NCBI GenBank assembly: GCA_017311185.1
Contig: JAESUZ010000771.1
Span: 1,124,001-1,188,000 of the forward strand
Reading direction: 5' to 3'
Source of the DNA: Proteles cristata cristata
Lineage: Eukaryota; Chordata; Mammalia; Carnivora; Hyaenidae
DNA: 64,000 nt
This document shows, in pieces, positions 24,589 through 36,570 of this stretch. The first letter of the stretch is position 1, and each line of letters opens with the position of its first letter. The notes beneath the pieces are model-generated. The model worked only from the letters and a program-made list of their open reading frames with translations, ran no database searches and was not told the DNA's origin. The position numbers were made by a program, and so were the translations under genes.

Positions 24589-24591
<3 letters not shown>

Positions 24592-24642
<51 letters not shown>
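24592..24642. repeat. (TA)n(CA)n microsatellite
   Basis: About 18 TA units followed by about 7 CA units, embedded in old L1 sequence, with a further imperfect TA/TG stretch to about 24700. Confidence 0.95.
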
Positions 24643-25139
24643 TATATATATGTACTTACATACATATATGTATGTATATATATACACACAGATATATATC
24701 ACATCTTTTTAGTTCATTCTCCTATTGATGGACAATCTACTTCTGTAATTTGGCTATTGTAAGTTAAGCTGCAATAAACATAGGGGTGCATAGATATCCT
24801 TTAAGATTAATATTTTTGTGTTTAGTAGTGTGATTATTGGATCATATGGTAATCTTATTTTTAATTTCTTGAGGCCTTCAAACTGTCTTCCAGAGTGCCT
24901 ACACCAGTTTGCATTCCCACCAACAGTGCATGAGGGTTCCTTTTTCTCTACATCCTTACCGATGCCTGTTGTTTCTTGTGTTTATTATTTTATCCATTCC
25001 GATAGATGTGAAGTGACATCTCATTGTGGTTTTGATTTTCATTTCCCTGATGATGAGTGATGTTGATCCTCTTTCCATGTGTCTGTTGGCCATCTGTATG
25101 TCTTCTTTGGACAAATGTCTATTTATGTAGTCTGCTCAT

Positions 25140-25252
25140 TTTTTTTTTAAAGTGGGCTTCGCACCCAGCATGGGGCTCAGTTCAGGACTTGAACTCACAA
25201 TGCTGAATCAAGAGTCAGATGCTTAACCGATTGAACCACCCAAGTGAGACAC
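25140..25252 (-). mobile_element. Can-SINE remnant, partial
   Basis: Minus-strand fragment with T-rich left end, GACTTGAACTCACAATG and ATGCTTAACCGATTGAACC, ending in a degraded head CACCCAAGTG. The GA-rich part is missing. Confidence 0.7.
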
Positions 25253-26697
25253 CCTTCTCCCCATTTTTAAATTGGATTATTGGTTGTTGTTGTTGTTGTT
25301 GTTGTTGTTGTTGGTATTGAGCTGTATCAGTTCTTTATATATTTTGGATACTAACTCCTTATGGGATATATCATTTGCAAATATCTTGTCCCATTCAGTA
25401 TGTTGCTTTTTAGTTTTGTTGATTGTTTCCTTCACTGTGCAGAAAGTTTTTATTTTGATGTAGTGCCAATAATCTATTTTTGCTTTTATTTCCCTTGCCT
25501 CAGGAGACCTATCTAGAAAAATGTTGCTATGACCAGTGTCAGAGAAATTACTACCTGTACTCTCTTCTAGGGCTTTTATGGTTTCAGAGTTCACGTTTAG
25601 GTTCTTAATCCATCTTGAATTTATTTGTTGAGTATGGTGTAAGAAAGTGGTCCAGTTTCATTCTTCTGCATGTAGTGTCCAGTTTTCCCAGCACCATTTG
25701 TTGAAGAGACTGTCTTTTTCCCATTGTATATTCATTCCTGCTTTGTTACAGATTGACCATATGATTCTAGGTTTATATCTGGGTTTTTCTATTGTATTCC
25801 ATTGCTCTACATGTCTATTTTTACACCAGTACCATACTGTTTTGATTATTTCAGCTTTGTGATAGAATTTGGAATCGGGATTGTGACACCTCGTTTTGTT
25901 TTTCTTTTTCAAGATTGCCTTGGCTATTTGGGGTTTTTCTGTGGTTCCATACACATTTTAGGGTTGTTTGTTCTAATTTTGTGAAAAATGCTGTTGGTAT
26001 TTTGATAGGGATTGCATTAAATCTGAAAAATACTTTGGGTAGTATGGACATTTTAACAATATCTCTTCTCCCAAACCATGAGTATGGAATGCCTTTCCAT
26101 TTGTTTGCATCATCTTCAGTTTCTTTCATCAACATTTTATAATTTTCAGAGTACAGGTCTTTTATCTCCTTGGTTAAGTTTATTCCTAGGTATTTTACTG
26201 TTTTTTTTTTTTTTTTTTGGTTCAGTTGTAAATGGGATTGTTTTCTTCATTTCTCTTTCTGCTGCTTCATTATAAGCATATCAAAATGCAATGGATTTCT
26301 GTATATTGATTTTGTATCCTATGACTTTACTGAATTCACTGATCAGTTCTAGTAGTTTTTTGGTAGAGTCTTTAGGGTTTTCTGTACATAGGATCATGTC
26401 GTCTGCAAACAGTGAGAGATTTACTTCTTCCTTACCAATTTGGAAGCCTTTTACTTCTTAATGTTTTCTAATTATTGTGGTTAGGATTTCTAGTACTATG
26501 TTGAATAAAAGTGGTGAGAGTGAACATCCTTGTCTTGTTCCTGACATTAGGGGGGAAAGCTCTCATTTTTTACCATTGAGTAGGATGTTTGCTGTGGGTT
26601 CTTCATATTTGGCTTTTATTTTGTTGAGGTATGGTCCCTCTAGACCTACTTTGCAGAGGGTTATCACAAATGGATGGTGTACACTGTTGAATGCTTT

Positions 26698-26927
26698 CTT
26701 TCTTTCTTTTCTTTCTTAAGATCCCCATGTCAATGCTTGACACACATAAATCCTGCTTTTTGAAAAAAAAAATGTTTATTTTTGAGACAGCACTGGTGGG
26801 GGAAGGGCAGAGAGAGGGGGACCGAGGATCCAAAGCTGGCTCTGTGCTGTGGGGCTTGACCTCACAAACGACGAGATCATGACCTAAGCTGAAGTCAGAC
26901 ACAACTGACTGAGCCACTCAGGTACCT
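26698..26927 (-). mobile_element. Can-SINE with an extra 3' segment (candidate 3' transduction)
   Basis: The SINE body (26927-26762, minus) ends in an A-run. Beyond it lie about 40 bp of non-SINE sequence (26760-26720) and then a second A-rich tail (TTTC repeats on plus, 26698-26719). A perfect 14-bp duplication CTGTTGAATGCTTT brackets the whole 230-bp unit (26684-26697 and 26928-26941), so both parts inserted together. This is the structure expected if transcription read past the SINE's own tail at its source locus. Confidence 0.85.
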
Positions 26928-27420
26928 CTGTTGAATGCTTTTCTGCATCAATTGAAATGATCATATGGTTTTTATCTCTTCTCTTATTAATATATCACAT
27001 TCATTGTTTTGCAAATATTGAATCACCCTTGCATCCTGGGAATAAGTCCCACTTGATTGTGGTATACAATTTTTAAAAATATATTGTTGGATTTTGTTTA
27101 CCAATATTTTGTTAAGGATTTTTGCATCTATGTTCATTAGAAATATTGGCCTGTGTTTTTGTAGTTCTTGTTTTTGTAGTGTCTTTCTCTGGTTTTGGTA
27201 TCAGGGTGTAATATTTGCCTCAAAGAATGAATTTGGAAGCTTTCCTTTTGGAGTACCCACTTTAGGTAATTGCTCTTTGACCTTGTTTTGTATAAGGTGT
27301 GTTAAGGTCCAGATGGGGCACAGAATAGCTGGGTAGTGTGTGGATTGTCCATCTGCCTGATCCCCACTATCAGTAAGTTACCCTGAATAAACTCTGTGTA
27401 AAGGGTATGGAAGGGCTTGC

Positions 27421-27643
27421 TTTTTTTTTTTTAATTTTTAAAAATGTTTTTATTTATTTCAGAGAGAGAAAGAGAGAGAGAGAGGGAGAGGGAGAGAGAG
27501 AGAGAGACAGAACCTGAAGCAGGCTCCAGGCTCTGAGCCAGCTGTCAGCACAGAGCCTGACGTGGGGCTCGAACCCACAAACCATGAGATCATGACCTGA
27601 ACCAAAGTCTGTCGCCCAACCGACTGAGCCACCCAGGCACCCC
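27421..27643 (-). mobile_element. Can-SINE
   Basis: Minus-strand SINE with T-rich left tail, long GA-rich stretch and GAGCCACCCAGGCACCCC head. GAGCCAGCTGTCAGCACAG middle (not the young type). Confidence 0.92.
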
Positions 27644-27897
27644 TGTTTTTTGAGTGCCTTCTTACTGACCCTCCTCCACCTTCTGACAGCAACTCTATAA
27701 ATGACGTGGTTCTGTACGGCTGATGCTTACTTAAAGATACATTAAGTGAAAAAAGATTACAATAATATTCTTGCATTGTTCTATCAAAATATATGTATAC
27801 ATATGTTTATATTTACACACTCAGAAAATGTTTGCAACCAATATCTGCTTCTCTTACAGTGGGACTTCAGGTAATTTTTAAAAACTTCTGTCTTCTG

Positions 27898-28108
27898 GGG
27901 TGCCTGGGTGGCTCAGGCATTTAAGCGTCTGACTTCGGCTCAGGTCAAGATCTCGCGGTTTGTGAGTTTGAGCTCCGGGTCGGGCTCTGTGTTGACAGCT
28001 CGGAGCCTGCTTTGGATTCTGTGTCTCCCTCTCTCTGCCCCTCCCACACTCATGCTCTCTCTTTGTCTCTCAGAAATAAATAAACATTTAAAAATATATA
28101 TAAAAAAC
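27898..28108 (+). mobile_element. Can-SINE
   Basis: Plus-strand SINE from GGGGTGCCTGGGTGGCTCAG to AGAAATAAATAAACATTT plus A-rich tail. Target duplication about AACTTCTGTCTTCT / AACTTGTCTTCT. Confidence 0.92.
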
Positions 28109-28612
28109 AAAAAACTTGTCTTCTAATTTTTCTATACTTGGAATTGTCTAAGGAGATGAAAGCATAATTATAGTTACCCTGGAGTCAGCCGTCCTCTGCG
28201 CTAAGGCAGGACTCTCCCAGCCCTCCTCTCAGGCCCTACAAATGCAGCCAGTAATGACAATGGCTGGAGAGGGGACAATTTCAAACCCAAACTGTCAAGT
28301 GGAAAGAAGCAGGTAACCAAACACGGGGTGATCTCACTTTTGTTAAAACATGCAAATGTGTATGTGGATTCCCCAGAGGGCCTTGTGTGCCCAGGCATTT
28401 CCAGAGGGTTCATTTGCAAGTGAAAGCAAACGGAGAGAAAAACCATATGAGCCGATCACCTGGCAGCTGGTTATGATTATGGACTTTCAGCCAGATGCCC
28501 TTGGAAAGGAGCTTTCCTATCTGGTGACCTAACAGGATGGTGGCATCCACTAGAAAGAATGCTCAAGTCTTTATGGACTGCTGGTTTGGTTGTCAGTCTG
28601 AGACTCTGAATT
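28109..28612. other. Intergenic DNA, nothing recognised
   Basis: No repeat or gene seen. It ends at the target site of L1 copy C. Confidence 0.5.
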
Positions 28613-28631
28613 TCAGTTTCATGTTTCTTTT

Positions 28632-28678
<47 letters not shown>

Positions 28679-29269
28679 TACAAATAGTTTATTGTCAAAT
28701 TAGTTTCCACACGACACCCAGTGCTCATCCCCACGAGTGCCCTCCTCCATGCCCATCCTCCCTCCCCCCTACATCCATCAGTTCTCAGTTTTTGTCAGCA
28801 TTCAAGAGTCTCTCATGGTTTGCCTCTCTCCCTTTCCCCACCATTTCCGCCCTTCTTCTCCCCCTTGGTCCTCTGTTAAGTTCCTCCTAATCCTCCTATA
28901 CGTGCACACATATGATATTTGTCCTTCTCTGCCTGACTTATTTCGCTCAGCATAACACCCTCAAGGTCCATCCATGTTGCTACACATGGCCAGATTTCAT
29001 TGTTTCTCATTGCCATGTAGTATTCCATGGTATAGATAAACCACATCTTCTTGATCCATTCATCTGTTGATGGACACTTAGGCTCTTTCCATGTTTTAGC
29101 TATTGTGGAGAGTGCTGCTATGAACATTGGGGTCCATGTGCTCCTATGCATCAGCATTTCTGTATCCCTTGGGTAAATTCCTAGCAGTGCTATTGCTGGG
29201 TCCTAGGGGAGTTCTATTGTTAGTGTCCTGAGGAACCTCCACACTGTTTTCCAGAGGGGCTGTACCAGT

Positions 29270-30169
29270 TTACATTCCCACCAACAGTGTAAGAGGGTGC
29301 CCGTTTCTCCACATCCTCACCAGCATCTTGTGTTCTGATTTGCTCATTTTAGCTACTCTGACTGGTGTGAGGTGGTATCTCAGTGTTGTTTTGATTTGTA
29401 TTTCCCTGATGAGTAGGGATGCTGAGCATCGTTTCATATGTTTGTTGGCCATCTGGATGTCCTCTTTGTAGAAGTGTCTGTTCATATCTTCTGCCCATTT
29501 CTTCACTGGGTTGTTTGTTTTTCGGGTGTGTAGTTTGGTGAGTTCCTTATAGATTCTGGATATCAACCCTTTATCTGATATGTCGTTTGCAACTATCTTT
29601 TCCCATTCCGTTGGTTGCCTATTAATTTTCTGGGTTGTTTCCTTGGCTGTACAGAAGCTTTTAATCTTGATGAGGTCCCAATCATTTATTTTTGCTCTTG
29701 ATTCCTTTGCTTTGGGGGATGTGTCAAGTAAGAGGTTGCTGCGGTGGAGGTCAAAGAGGTTGTTTCCTGCTTTCTCCTCCAGGGTTTTGATGGTTTCCTG
29801 TCTCACATTCAGGTCCTTTATCCATTTTGAGTTTATTTTTGTGTATGGTGTGAGAAATTGATCTAGTTTCATTCTTCTGCATGTTGCTGTCCAGTTCTCC
29901 CAACACCATCTGTTAAAGAGGCTGTCTTTTTTCCATTGGATATTCTTTCCTGCTTTGTCAAATATCAGTTGGCTGTATACTTTTGGGTCCACTTCTGAGT
30001 TTTCAATTCTGTTCCATTGGTCTATGTGTCTGTTTTTGTGCCAATACCATACTGTCTTGATGATGACAGCTTTGTAGTAGAGGCTAAAGTCTGGGATGGT
30101 GATACCTCCCGTTTTGGTTTTATTTTTCAGTATTACTTTGGCTATTCGGGGTCTTGTGGTTTCATACAA
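29270..30169 (-). pseudogene. L1 copy C ORF2, C-terminal part
   Basis: An open 299-codon stretch covering the region after the reverse transcriptase: [20 protein letters not shown] near the start, [22 protein letters not shown] and [16 protein letters not shown] near the end. It is out of frame with the upstream ORF2 part. A 2-nt deletion near 30150-30157 (on plus, GTCTTGTGG where sister copies have GTCTTTTGTGG) accounts for the shift. Confidence 0.85.
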
Positions 30170-30500
30170 AATTTAGGATAGTTTGCTCTAACTTTGAGAA
30201 GTATGCTGGGGCAATTTTGATTGGAATTGCGTTGAATGTGTAGATAGCTTTGGGTAGTAATGACATCTTAACTATATTTATTCTTCCTATCCATGAGCAT
30301 GGGATGTTTTTCCATTTATTTGTGTCTTCTTCAATTTCCTTCATAAGTTTTCTGTAGTTTTCATCATACAGATCTTTTGTATCCTTGGTTAGGTTTATTC
30401 CTGGGTATTTTATGGTTTTTTGTGCAATTGTGAATGGTTTCAGCTTCTTGATTTCTCTTTCTGTAGCTTCATTGTTGGTGTATAAAAATGCAACCGATTT

Positions 30501-31442
30501 CTATACGTTGATTTTGTACCCTGCAACTTGGCTAAATTCTTGGATCAGTTCCAGTAGGCTTCTGGTGGAGTCTGTCTGGTTTTCTATGTAGAGTATCATG
30601 TCGTCTGCAAAAAGTGTTACTTGCAATTCCTCTTTGCCAATTGAGATGCCTTTGATTTCCTTTTGTTGTCTGACGGCTGATGCTAGGACTTCCAGCACTA
30701 TGTTAAACAACAGTGGTGAGAGTGGGCATCCCTGTCGTGTTCCTGATCTCAGGGGGAAAGCTCTCAGTTTTTTCCCGTTGAGGATGACGTTAGCTGAAGG
30801 CTTCTCATAGATGGCTTTTAAAATGTTTAAGTAAGTTCCTTCTATCCCAAATTTCTCTAGAGTCTTTATTAAGAAGGGATGCTGTATTTTGTCAAATGCT
30901 TTTTCTGCATCTATCGACAGGATCCTATGGTTTTTATCTTTTCTTTTGTTGATGTGATGTATCACATTGATTGATTTGCGAATCTTGAACCAGCCCTGTA
31001 ATCCAGGAATGAATCCCACTTGATCCTGGTGGATAATTCTTTTTATGTGCTGTTGAATTCGATTTGCAAGTATCTTGTTGAGAATTTTTGCATCCGTATT
31101 CATCAAGGATATTGGCCTGTAGTTCTCTCTTTTTGCTGGGTCTCTGTCTGGCTTGGGAATCAGAGTGATGCTGGCTTCATAAAATGAGTCTGGCAGTTTT
31201 CCTTCGCTTTCTATTTTTTTGAATAGCTTGAGAAGAATGGGTATTAATTCTGTTTTAAATGTCTGGTAGAATTCCCCGGGGAAGCCATCTGGTCCTGGGC
31301 TCTTAGTTGTTGGGAGATTTTTGATCACTGATTCGATTTCCTCACTAGTTATGGGTCTGTTCAGATTTCCTACCTCTTCCCGTGTGAATTTTGGTAGTGG
31401 GTGTGCGTTTAGGAATTTGTCCATTTCTTCTAAGTTGTCCAA
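30501..31442 (-). pseudogene. L1 copy C ORF2, reverse transcriptase part
   Basis: A 313-codon stretch with the LINE reverse transcriptase blocks in order: [51 protein letters not shown] and the catalytic LFADDMILY near its end. It is bounded upstream by an in-frame TAA (31445-31443, AAA to TAA by comparison with other L1s) and downstream by TAG in place of CAG after YKINV. A further in-frame piece runs 30344-30162 and stops where the Trp codon TGG has become TGA. Confidence 0.92.
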
Positions 31443-32726
31443 TTAGTTGGCATATAGTTTTTCATAGTATTCCCTGATAATTGCCTGTATTTCTGAGGGG
31501 TTGTTTGTAATAATTCCATTTTCATTCATGATTTTGTCTATTTGGGTGCTCTCTCTTTTCTTTTTGAGAAGCCTGGCTAGAGGTTTGTCAATTTTGTTTA
31601 TTTTTTCAAAACACCAACTCTTGGTTTCATGGACCTGTTCAATTATTTCTTTGGTCTCCATGTTGTTTATTTCTGCTCTGATTTTTACTATTTCTCTTCT
31701 TCTACTGGGTTTAGGGCATTCTTGTTGCTCTGCCTCTAGTTCCTTTAGGCGAGCTGTTAGATTTTGCACTTGTGCTTTTTCTAGCTTCTTGAAATAGGCC
31801 TGGAGTGCAATGTACTTTCCTCTTAGGACTGCCTTTGCTGCATCCCATAGATTTTGGATTGTTGTGTTTTCATTTTCGTTTGTTTCTATATATTTTTTAA
31901 TTTCATCCCTAATTGCTTGATTGGCCCATTCATTCTTTAGTAGGGTGGTCTTTAACCTCCATGTTTTTGGGGGTTTTCCAGGCTTCTTCCTGTGATTGAT
32001 TTCAAGTTTCAAAGCATTATGATCTGAGAGTGTGCATGGTATGATCTTAATTCTTTTATATTTATTGAGGGCTGCTTTATGTCCCAGTACGTGATCTATC
32101 TTGGAGAATGTGCCATGTGCACTTGAGAAGAAAGTGAATTTTTTGGCCTCAGGATGTAGAGTTCTAAATATATCTGTCAGATCCATCTGGTCCAAAGTGT
32201 CTTTCAAGTCCATTATTTCTTTAGTGATTTTCTGTCTGGTTGACCTATCTATTGCTGTAAGTGGAGTATTAAAGTCCCCTGCTATTACCACATTCTTATC
32301 TATAAGCTTGTTTCTGTTTGTGATTAATTGTTTTAGATATTTAGGTGCTCCCATATTCGGTGCATAGACATTTATGATTGTTAGTTCTTCCTGATGGATG
32401 GACCCTGTAATTATTATGTAGTGCCCTTCTTCATCTCTTGTGATTGTCTTTAATTTAAAGTCCAGTTTTTCTGATATGAGTATAGCTACTCCGGCTTTCT
32501 TTTGTTTTCCAGTAGCATGATATATATTTCTCCACTCCCTTACTTTTAATCTGAAGGTATCTTCAGGTCTAAAATGAGTTTCTTGTAGGCAGCATATAGA
32601 TGGATTGTGTTTTTTTATCCATTCTACTACCCTATGTCTTTTGATTGGAGCATTCAGCCCATTTACATTCAGTGTTATTATTGAGATATGTGGGTTTAGA
32701 GTCTTTGTGTCCTTTTTGGAGTTCAT
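31443..32726 (-). pseudogene. L1 copy C ORF2, intact endonuclease part
   Basis: A 427-codon open stretch from ATG (32726) containing the whole AP-type endonuclease that nicks target DNA for target-primed reverse transcription. Metal and catalytic positions are all present: ITLNVNGLNA (Asn), CLQETHF (Glu), AGDFNTPL (Asp and Asn), FSKIDHVLG and LSDHNALK (Asp-His). It ends at TAA 31443-31445, in frame with the reverse transcriptase part. Translated, it could give a truncated endonuclease without reverse transcriptase. Confidence 0.9.
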
Positions 32727-32772
32727 GCTTGTGGTGGTGTCTCTGGTATCTTCGTTTCTTGCAACCTTTCCT

Positions 32773-33745
32773 TCAGAGCGCCCCTCTCAGGATTTCTTGT
32801 AGGGCTGGCTTAGTGGTGACAAATTCTTTCAGTTTCTGTTTATTTGGAAAGGTTTTTATCTCTCCCTCTATTTTGAATGACAGGTTTGCTGGGTAGAGGA
32901 TTCTTGGCTGGATATTTTTTCTGTTCATCACATTGAAGATCTCCTGCCATTCCTTTCTGGCCTGCCATGTTTCAGTAGATAGGTCTGTCACCACTCTGAT
33001 AGGTTTGCCTTTGTATGTGAGGGCCCTTTTCTCCCTAGCTGCTTTCAAAATTTTCTCTTTGTCCTTATATTTTGCCATTTTTACTATGATATGCCTTGCA
33101 GAAGGTCGATTCAGATTACGTCTGAGGGGGTCCTCTGAGCCTCTTGTATTTCAACGTTTACTTCTTTTCCCAGGTCGGGGAAGTTCTCTGCTATAATTTG
33201 TTCCAGGACTCCTTCAGCACCTTTCCCCCTCTCTTCCTCTTCTGGGATTCCTATGATATGGATATTGTTGCGTTTGACTGTGTCGCTGAGCTCTCGAACT
33301 CTTCTTTCATGTTCCTGGATCAGTTTGTCTCTTTTTTGTCAGCTTCTTGTTTTTCTATAATGGTGTCTTCTAAATCACTTATTCTCCTTCTGCCTCTTCA
33401 GTCCGTGCATTGGAGTCCTCTAATTTATTATGTATCTCACTTATCGCATTTTTTAATTCTTCATGCCTATTTTTATTTTCCATTCTGTCTGTAGCCATAG
33501 TTTCTTTGATGTCCCCTATGTTTTTTTTCAAGCCCTGCTATTAATTTTACCATTATTATTCTAAAATCTTGTTCACTTATGCTGCTGATATCTGTTTTGA
33601 GCAGTTCATTAGCTGTCATTTCTTCTTGGAGTTTCTTTGGAGGAGAGTTCTTTCGTTTCATCATTTTAGTTAGCTTTCCAGCTCTTGTTGGTTTTAAAGA
33701 CCTGTTAATGCTCTCTGTTTCTATGAGCGCTGCTATATCCAAGAA
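32773..33745 (-). pseudogene. L1 copy C ORF1 remnants
   Basis: N-terminal piece at 33742-33473 (AELLKTD-like coiled-coil start, MTANELLKTDISSISEQDFR) and C-terminal RNA-binding piece at 33078-32773 (MAKYKDKEKILKAAREK, RVVTDLSTETWQARKEWQEI). Frameshifts in between break the protein. In an active L1 this is the RNA-chaperone ORF1p. Confidence 0.85.
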
Positions 33746-33789
33746 GACTCTTTGTCCAGGGCCTATCCTTTCAGAGAGTGTTTTTTGAA

Positions 33790-35776
33790 TGGTATCTCTT
33801 GGTCTCCCTTGTTGGGACCTTGGTTATTTTATTTTCCTATTCGTAGTGATACTTGGGACTCTCCACCTTGGGTATTCTGGCTTGTTTCTTGAGGTAGCCC
33901 TAGAAAAGAAAACAGGAAAACACACAGGGAGCAGGAGCACACAAACGCACAGGCTAATTCAACTAACATGCAAAGCGAGAGGGAAAACGAAAAAGTTAAG
34001 AGAAGTGACGGAGGAGGGAAGGCGAATAATAGGGAGTATAAAATACATAAAAGAGGGGCGCCTGGGTGGCTTAGTCGGTTAAGCGAGCAACTTTCACTTG
34101 GGTCATGATCTCGCGGTTCGTGGGTTCGAGCCCCGCGTCAGGCTCTGTGCTGACTGCCAGTTCAGAGCCTGGAGCCCGTTTCAGAGTCTATGTCTCCCTC
34201 TCTCTCTGACCGTCCCCTGCTCACGCTGTCTCTCTCTCTCTCTCTCCTAAAAATAAATAAAAAAAAAAAATTTTAAAAAAAATAAGATAAAAAAATAAAA
34301 TACATAAAAAGGTCAAAAAGGAGAAAAGAAAAGGAAAAAAGAAGAAAACCGATGGACAAAGAATGGTTTAAAGCATATAACCGGATTTCCCAGCTACAGT
34401 TAAACAGCCGTGTGTATGCATTGCTGGTTGAAGAGCATAGAGAAAGAGGGAGAAGGCAGGGCGGGATGAGGCCCAATTGGTAATAGAGTGAACAGGCAGA
34501 AGGGATAAGAAGCTTTTTTCTAAGAGGTAAAGGGTAGAATATGGTTGGATAGGTGAGAGAAGAATGCTGGTATTATCCAGAGAAACTATATAGTCTAATT
34601 ACTCCTGAGAGAAAGAGATGAAAAGGTCAGGAGGTGTAGAATTTACATCTACAGAATGGACTAAATTTGATTGTTTAAGTACGCTGGTGACCAGAGTTAA
34701 TCAGGTCAGTGTTCTGTGGGAAAAAAAGGAAAAAAAAAACAAAACCAAAACAAAACAAAAAAAACAACACCAAAACAACACACAAAAAAAAGGGAGGGGG
34801 AAGGGATGAGGGCAGCTCTCAAGCAGGGATGGGCGTGGTGTGATCCAATGAGTCAGGCGGCAGTTCTACCTGGAGGTTGTTGGGAGGAGAGTGGCGGTGC
34901 CCCACCTCGCTTTTATAGGCGTGTAAACTTCCTGAGCCAGGGGCTCAGGCAAAGTTTGTTGTGCTTTTCAACCCAGGCAAGTCCCAGCCTCCAAATACTA
35001 GGCCAAGCACCCCGCTGAAATTGCCTCAGGGGATCCCCTGACTTTCGGGTCAGGGCGATTCCAATCTTCCAGGCTAGCTCTGGGGATGGAGCCAGAAGCC
35101 TCTGCTCCTTTCTCCTCAGGGTGGGGCTGGGGGTCTGGCGGGGTGGGGCGCTTTTTCCGGTGGCGCGCTGAGCCCACTGGGGTAAGGAGATCAAGTTCCC
35201 CCTGTGTCTCAATCACCCAAAACACGAACTCGAGGTCACATCTGCCAGTTTTTAGCGCCTTGCCTTCCCTCCAGAGTTCCAGCCAGCTAGGAGCACGGAC
35301 GCCATGCCTGCGCGCCTCCTCAGGGGTCCAGGCCCGCCTCGAGGGTAATGGCTGCAGGCACAGCCTCTCCCCGCCAGCCAGGAGCCCGCACAAAGAAGCA
35401 AATCGGAGCGCAGCCCCTCCTGGGCGACTTGCAGCGTGGAGGGGCCTGACGCGCAGGTATTTTGTTCGCAAAGATTTTCTACACCCTGAGCGGAGGTTTT
35501 TCCCCTGAGCGGAGGGTTTCTGTTTCAGACTCTTTTTCCCCTCACTCCCCACAGAGGGGGTGGCCCGTCTCTCCAGTCTCCAGTCGAGGCCCGATTTTTA
35601 CTTCCCCAGATCGCACTCAGCTTAGAAGTCTTTCTCAGTGGAATCTGCGTCCTTTCTCTCCCAATCTCTTGGGTGTGGTACGGTTTCCTATGGCTTCAGA
35701 TCTTTTCCTTGTGATGCCTGGGCGGGAGTGCAGGTACGGAGTTCCCTACTTTTCCGCCATCTTGCCCCTCCCCTCC
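33790..35776 (-). promoter_or_regulatory. L1 copy C 5' UTR / internal promoter region
   Basis: About 2 kb upstream of ORF1. It is A-rich near ORF1 (34730-34800), CpG-rich at 35000-35760, and broken by a SINE at 34054-34294. The 5' end carries CAAGATGGC (minus strand 35764-35756), the YY1 site that fixes the L1 transcription start in other mammals. Activity cannot be judged from sequence. Confidence 0.75.
34054..34294 (+). mobile_element. Can-SINE, young type, in the L1 copy C 5' UTR
   Basis: Plus-strand SINE starting GGGGCGCCTGGGTGGCTTAG with tail CCTAAAAATAAATAAAAA. Perfect 15-bp target duplication ATAAAATACATAAAA (34038-34052 and 34295-34309). It must be younger than L1 copy C. Confidence 0.94.
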
Positions 35777-35859
35777 TCAGTTTCATGTTTCAAGCAGAAG
35801 GGGACTCTCTTCCATTGACCCTTTTCCTTTCCTCAATTCTGTTTGCCCTTTTTCACACA

Positions 35860-36536
35860 TCAGCCACCACCAGGATTGTCTATTCCTTGTCATCATGGTA
35901 AATGCCTTTTAGTAATCATCAATCTGTTCTCTATAATGAAAAGTCTGTTTCTTGGTTTGTCTTTTTTCCTTTGCTGGTTTGTTTGCTTCTTTTCTTAAAT
36001 TCCACATATGAGTGAAATCATATGGTATTTATCTTTCTCTTATTTCACTTAGCATTCTACTCTCTAGCTCCATCCATGTTGTTGCAAATGGTAAGATCTT
36101 TTCTATGGCTGAGTAATGTTCCATTGTGTGTGTGTGTACATACCACACCACCTCTTCTTTATCCACTCATCAGTAGATGGACACAGGCTATTTCCATAAT
36201 TTGGCTATTGTTTAAAAATGCTGCAATAAACATAGCGTGCATATATCCTTTCAAATTACTGTTTTTGTATTCCTTGGGTAAATACCGAGCCTGCACCAGT
36301 TTGCATTTCAACAGACAGTGTACAAGGACTCCTTTCTATTCATAACCTTGTCAACACTTATTGTTTCTTCTTGATTTTAGCCATTCTGACAGGTGTGATG
36401 TGACATCTCATTGTGGTTTTGATTTGCATTTCTCTGATTAACAGTGATGTTGAGCATCCTTTCATGGTGTCTGTTGGCCATCTGTATGTCTTCTTTGGAC
36501 AAATGTCTGTTTATGTCTTCTGACAAATTTTTAATT

Positions 36537-36570
<34 letters not shown>

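Larger units (their letters stand above)
24190..27265 (-). mobile_element. Old LINE-1 (copy E)
   Basis: The minus-strand L1 runs from its 3' end (CATGCAGTGCTAAATTAGTT on the plus strand at about 24215) through ORF2 to about the middle of the reverse transcriptase region. It is more diverged than copies A-D, with L1M/L1MA-like text. Fragments at 26135-25658 and 25594-25277 retain ORF2 text such as [20 protein letters not shown]. Interrupted by a TA/CA microsatellite (24592-24642), a SINE remnant (25140-25252), a (GTT)n run (25285-25315) and a SINE insertion (26698-26927). Non-functional. Confidence 0.85.
28628..35776 (-). mobile_element. Full-length LINE-1 (copy C, about 7.1 kb with one nested SINE)
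   Basis: The minus-strand element has its tail as (TTTA)n on plus at 28628-28680, 3' UTR at about 28690-29260, ORF2 at about 32726-29270, ORF1 at about 33745-32773, and a GC-rich 5' UTR to 35776. A perfect 15-bp duplication TCAGTTTCATGTTTC flanks it (28613-28627 and 35777-35791). The 5' end keeps the L1 start signature with CAAGATGGC. ORF2 is split by nonsense codons and a frameshift, and ORF1 is frameshifted, so it is not competent. It is the best-preserved L1 in the window. Confidence 0.96.

Noticed and set aside
24455..24762. Open frames rich in Tyr, Ile, His and Cys
   Set aside because: They are translations of the (TA)n(CA)n microsatellite.
34998..35552. 184-codon open frame on the minus strand
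   Set aside because: It is within the CpG-rich 5' UTR of L1 copy C, upstream of ORF1, with no recognisable protein family.
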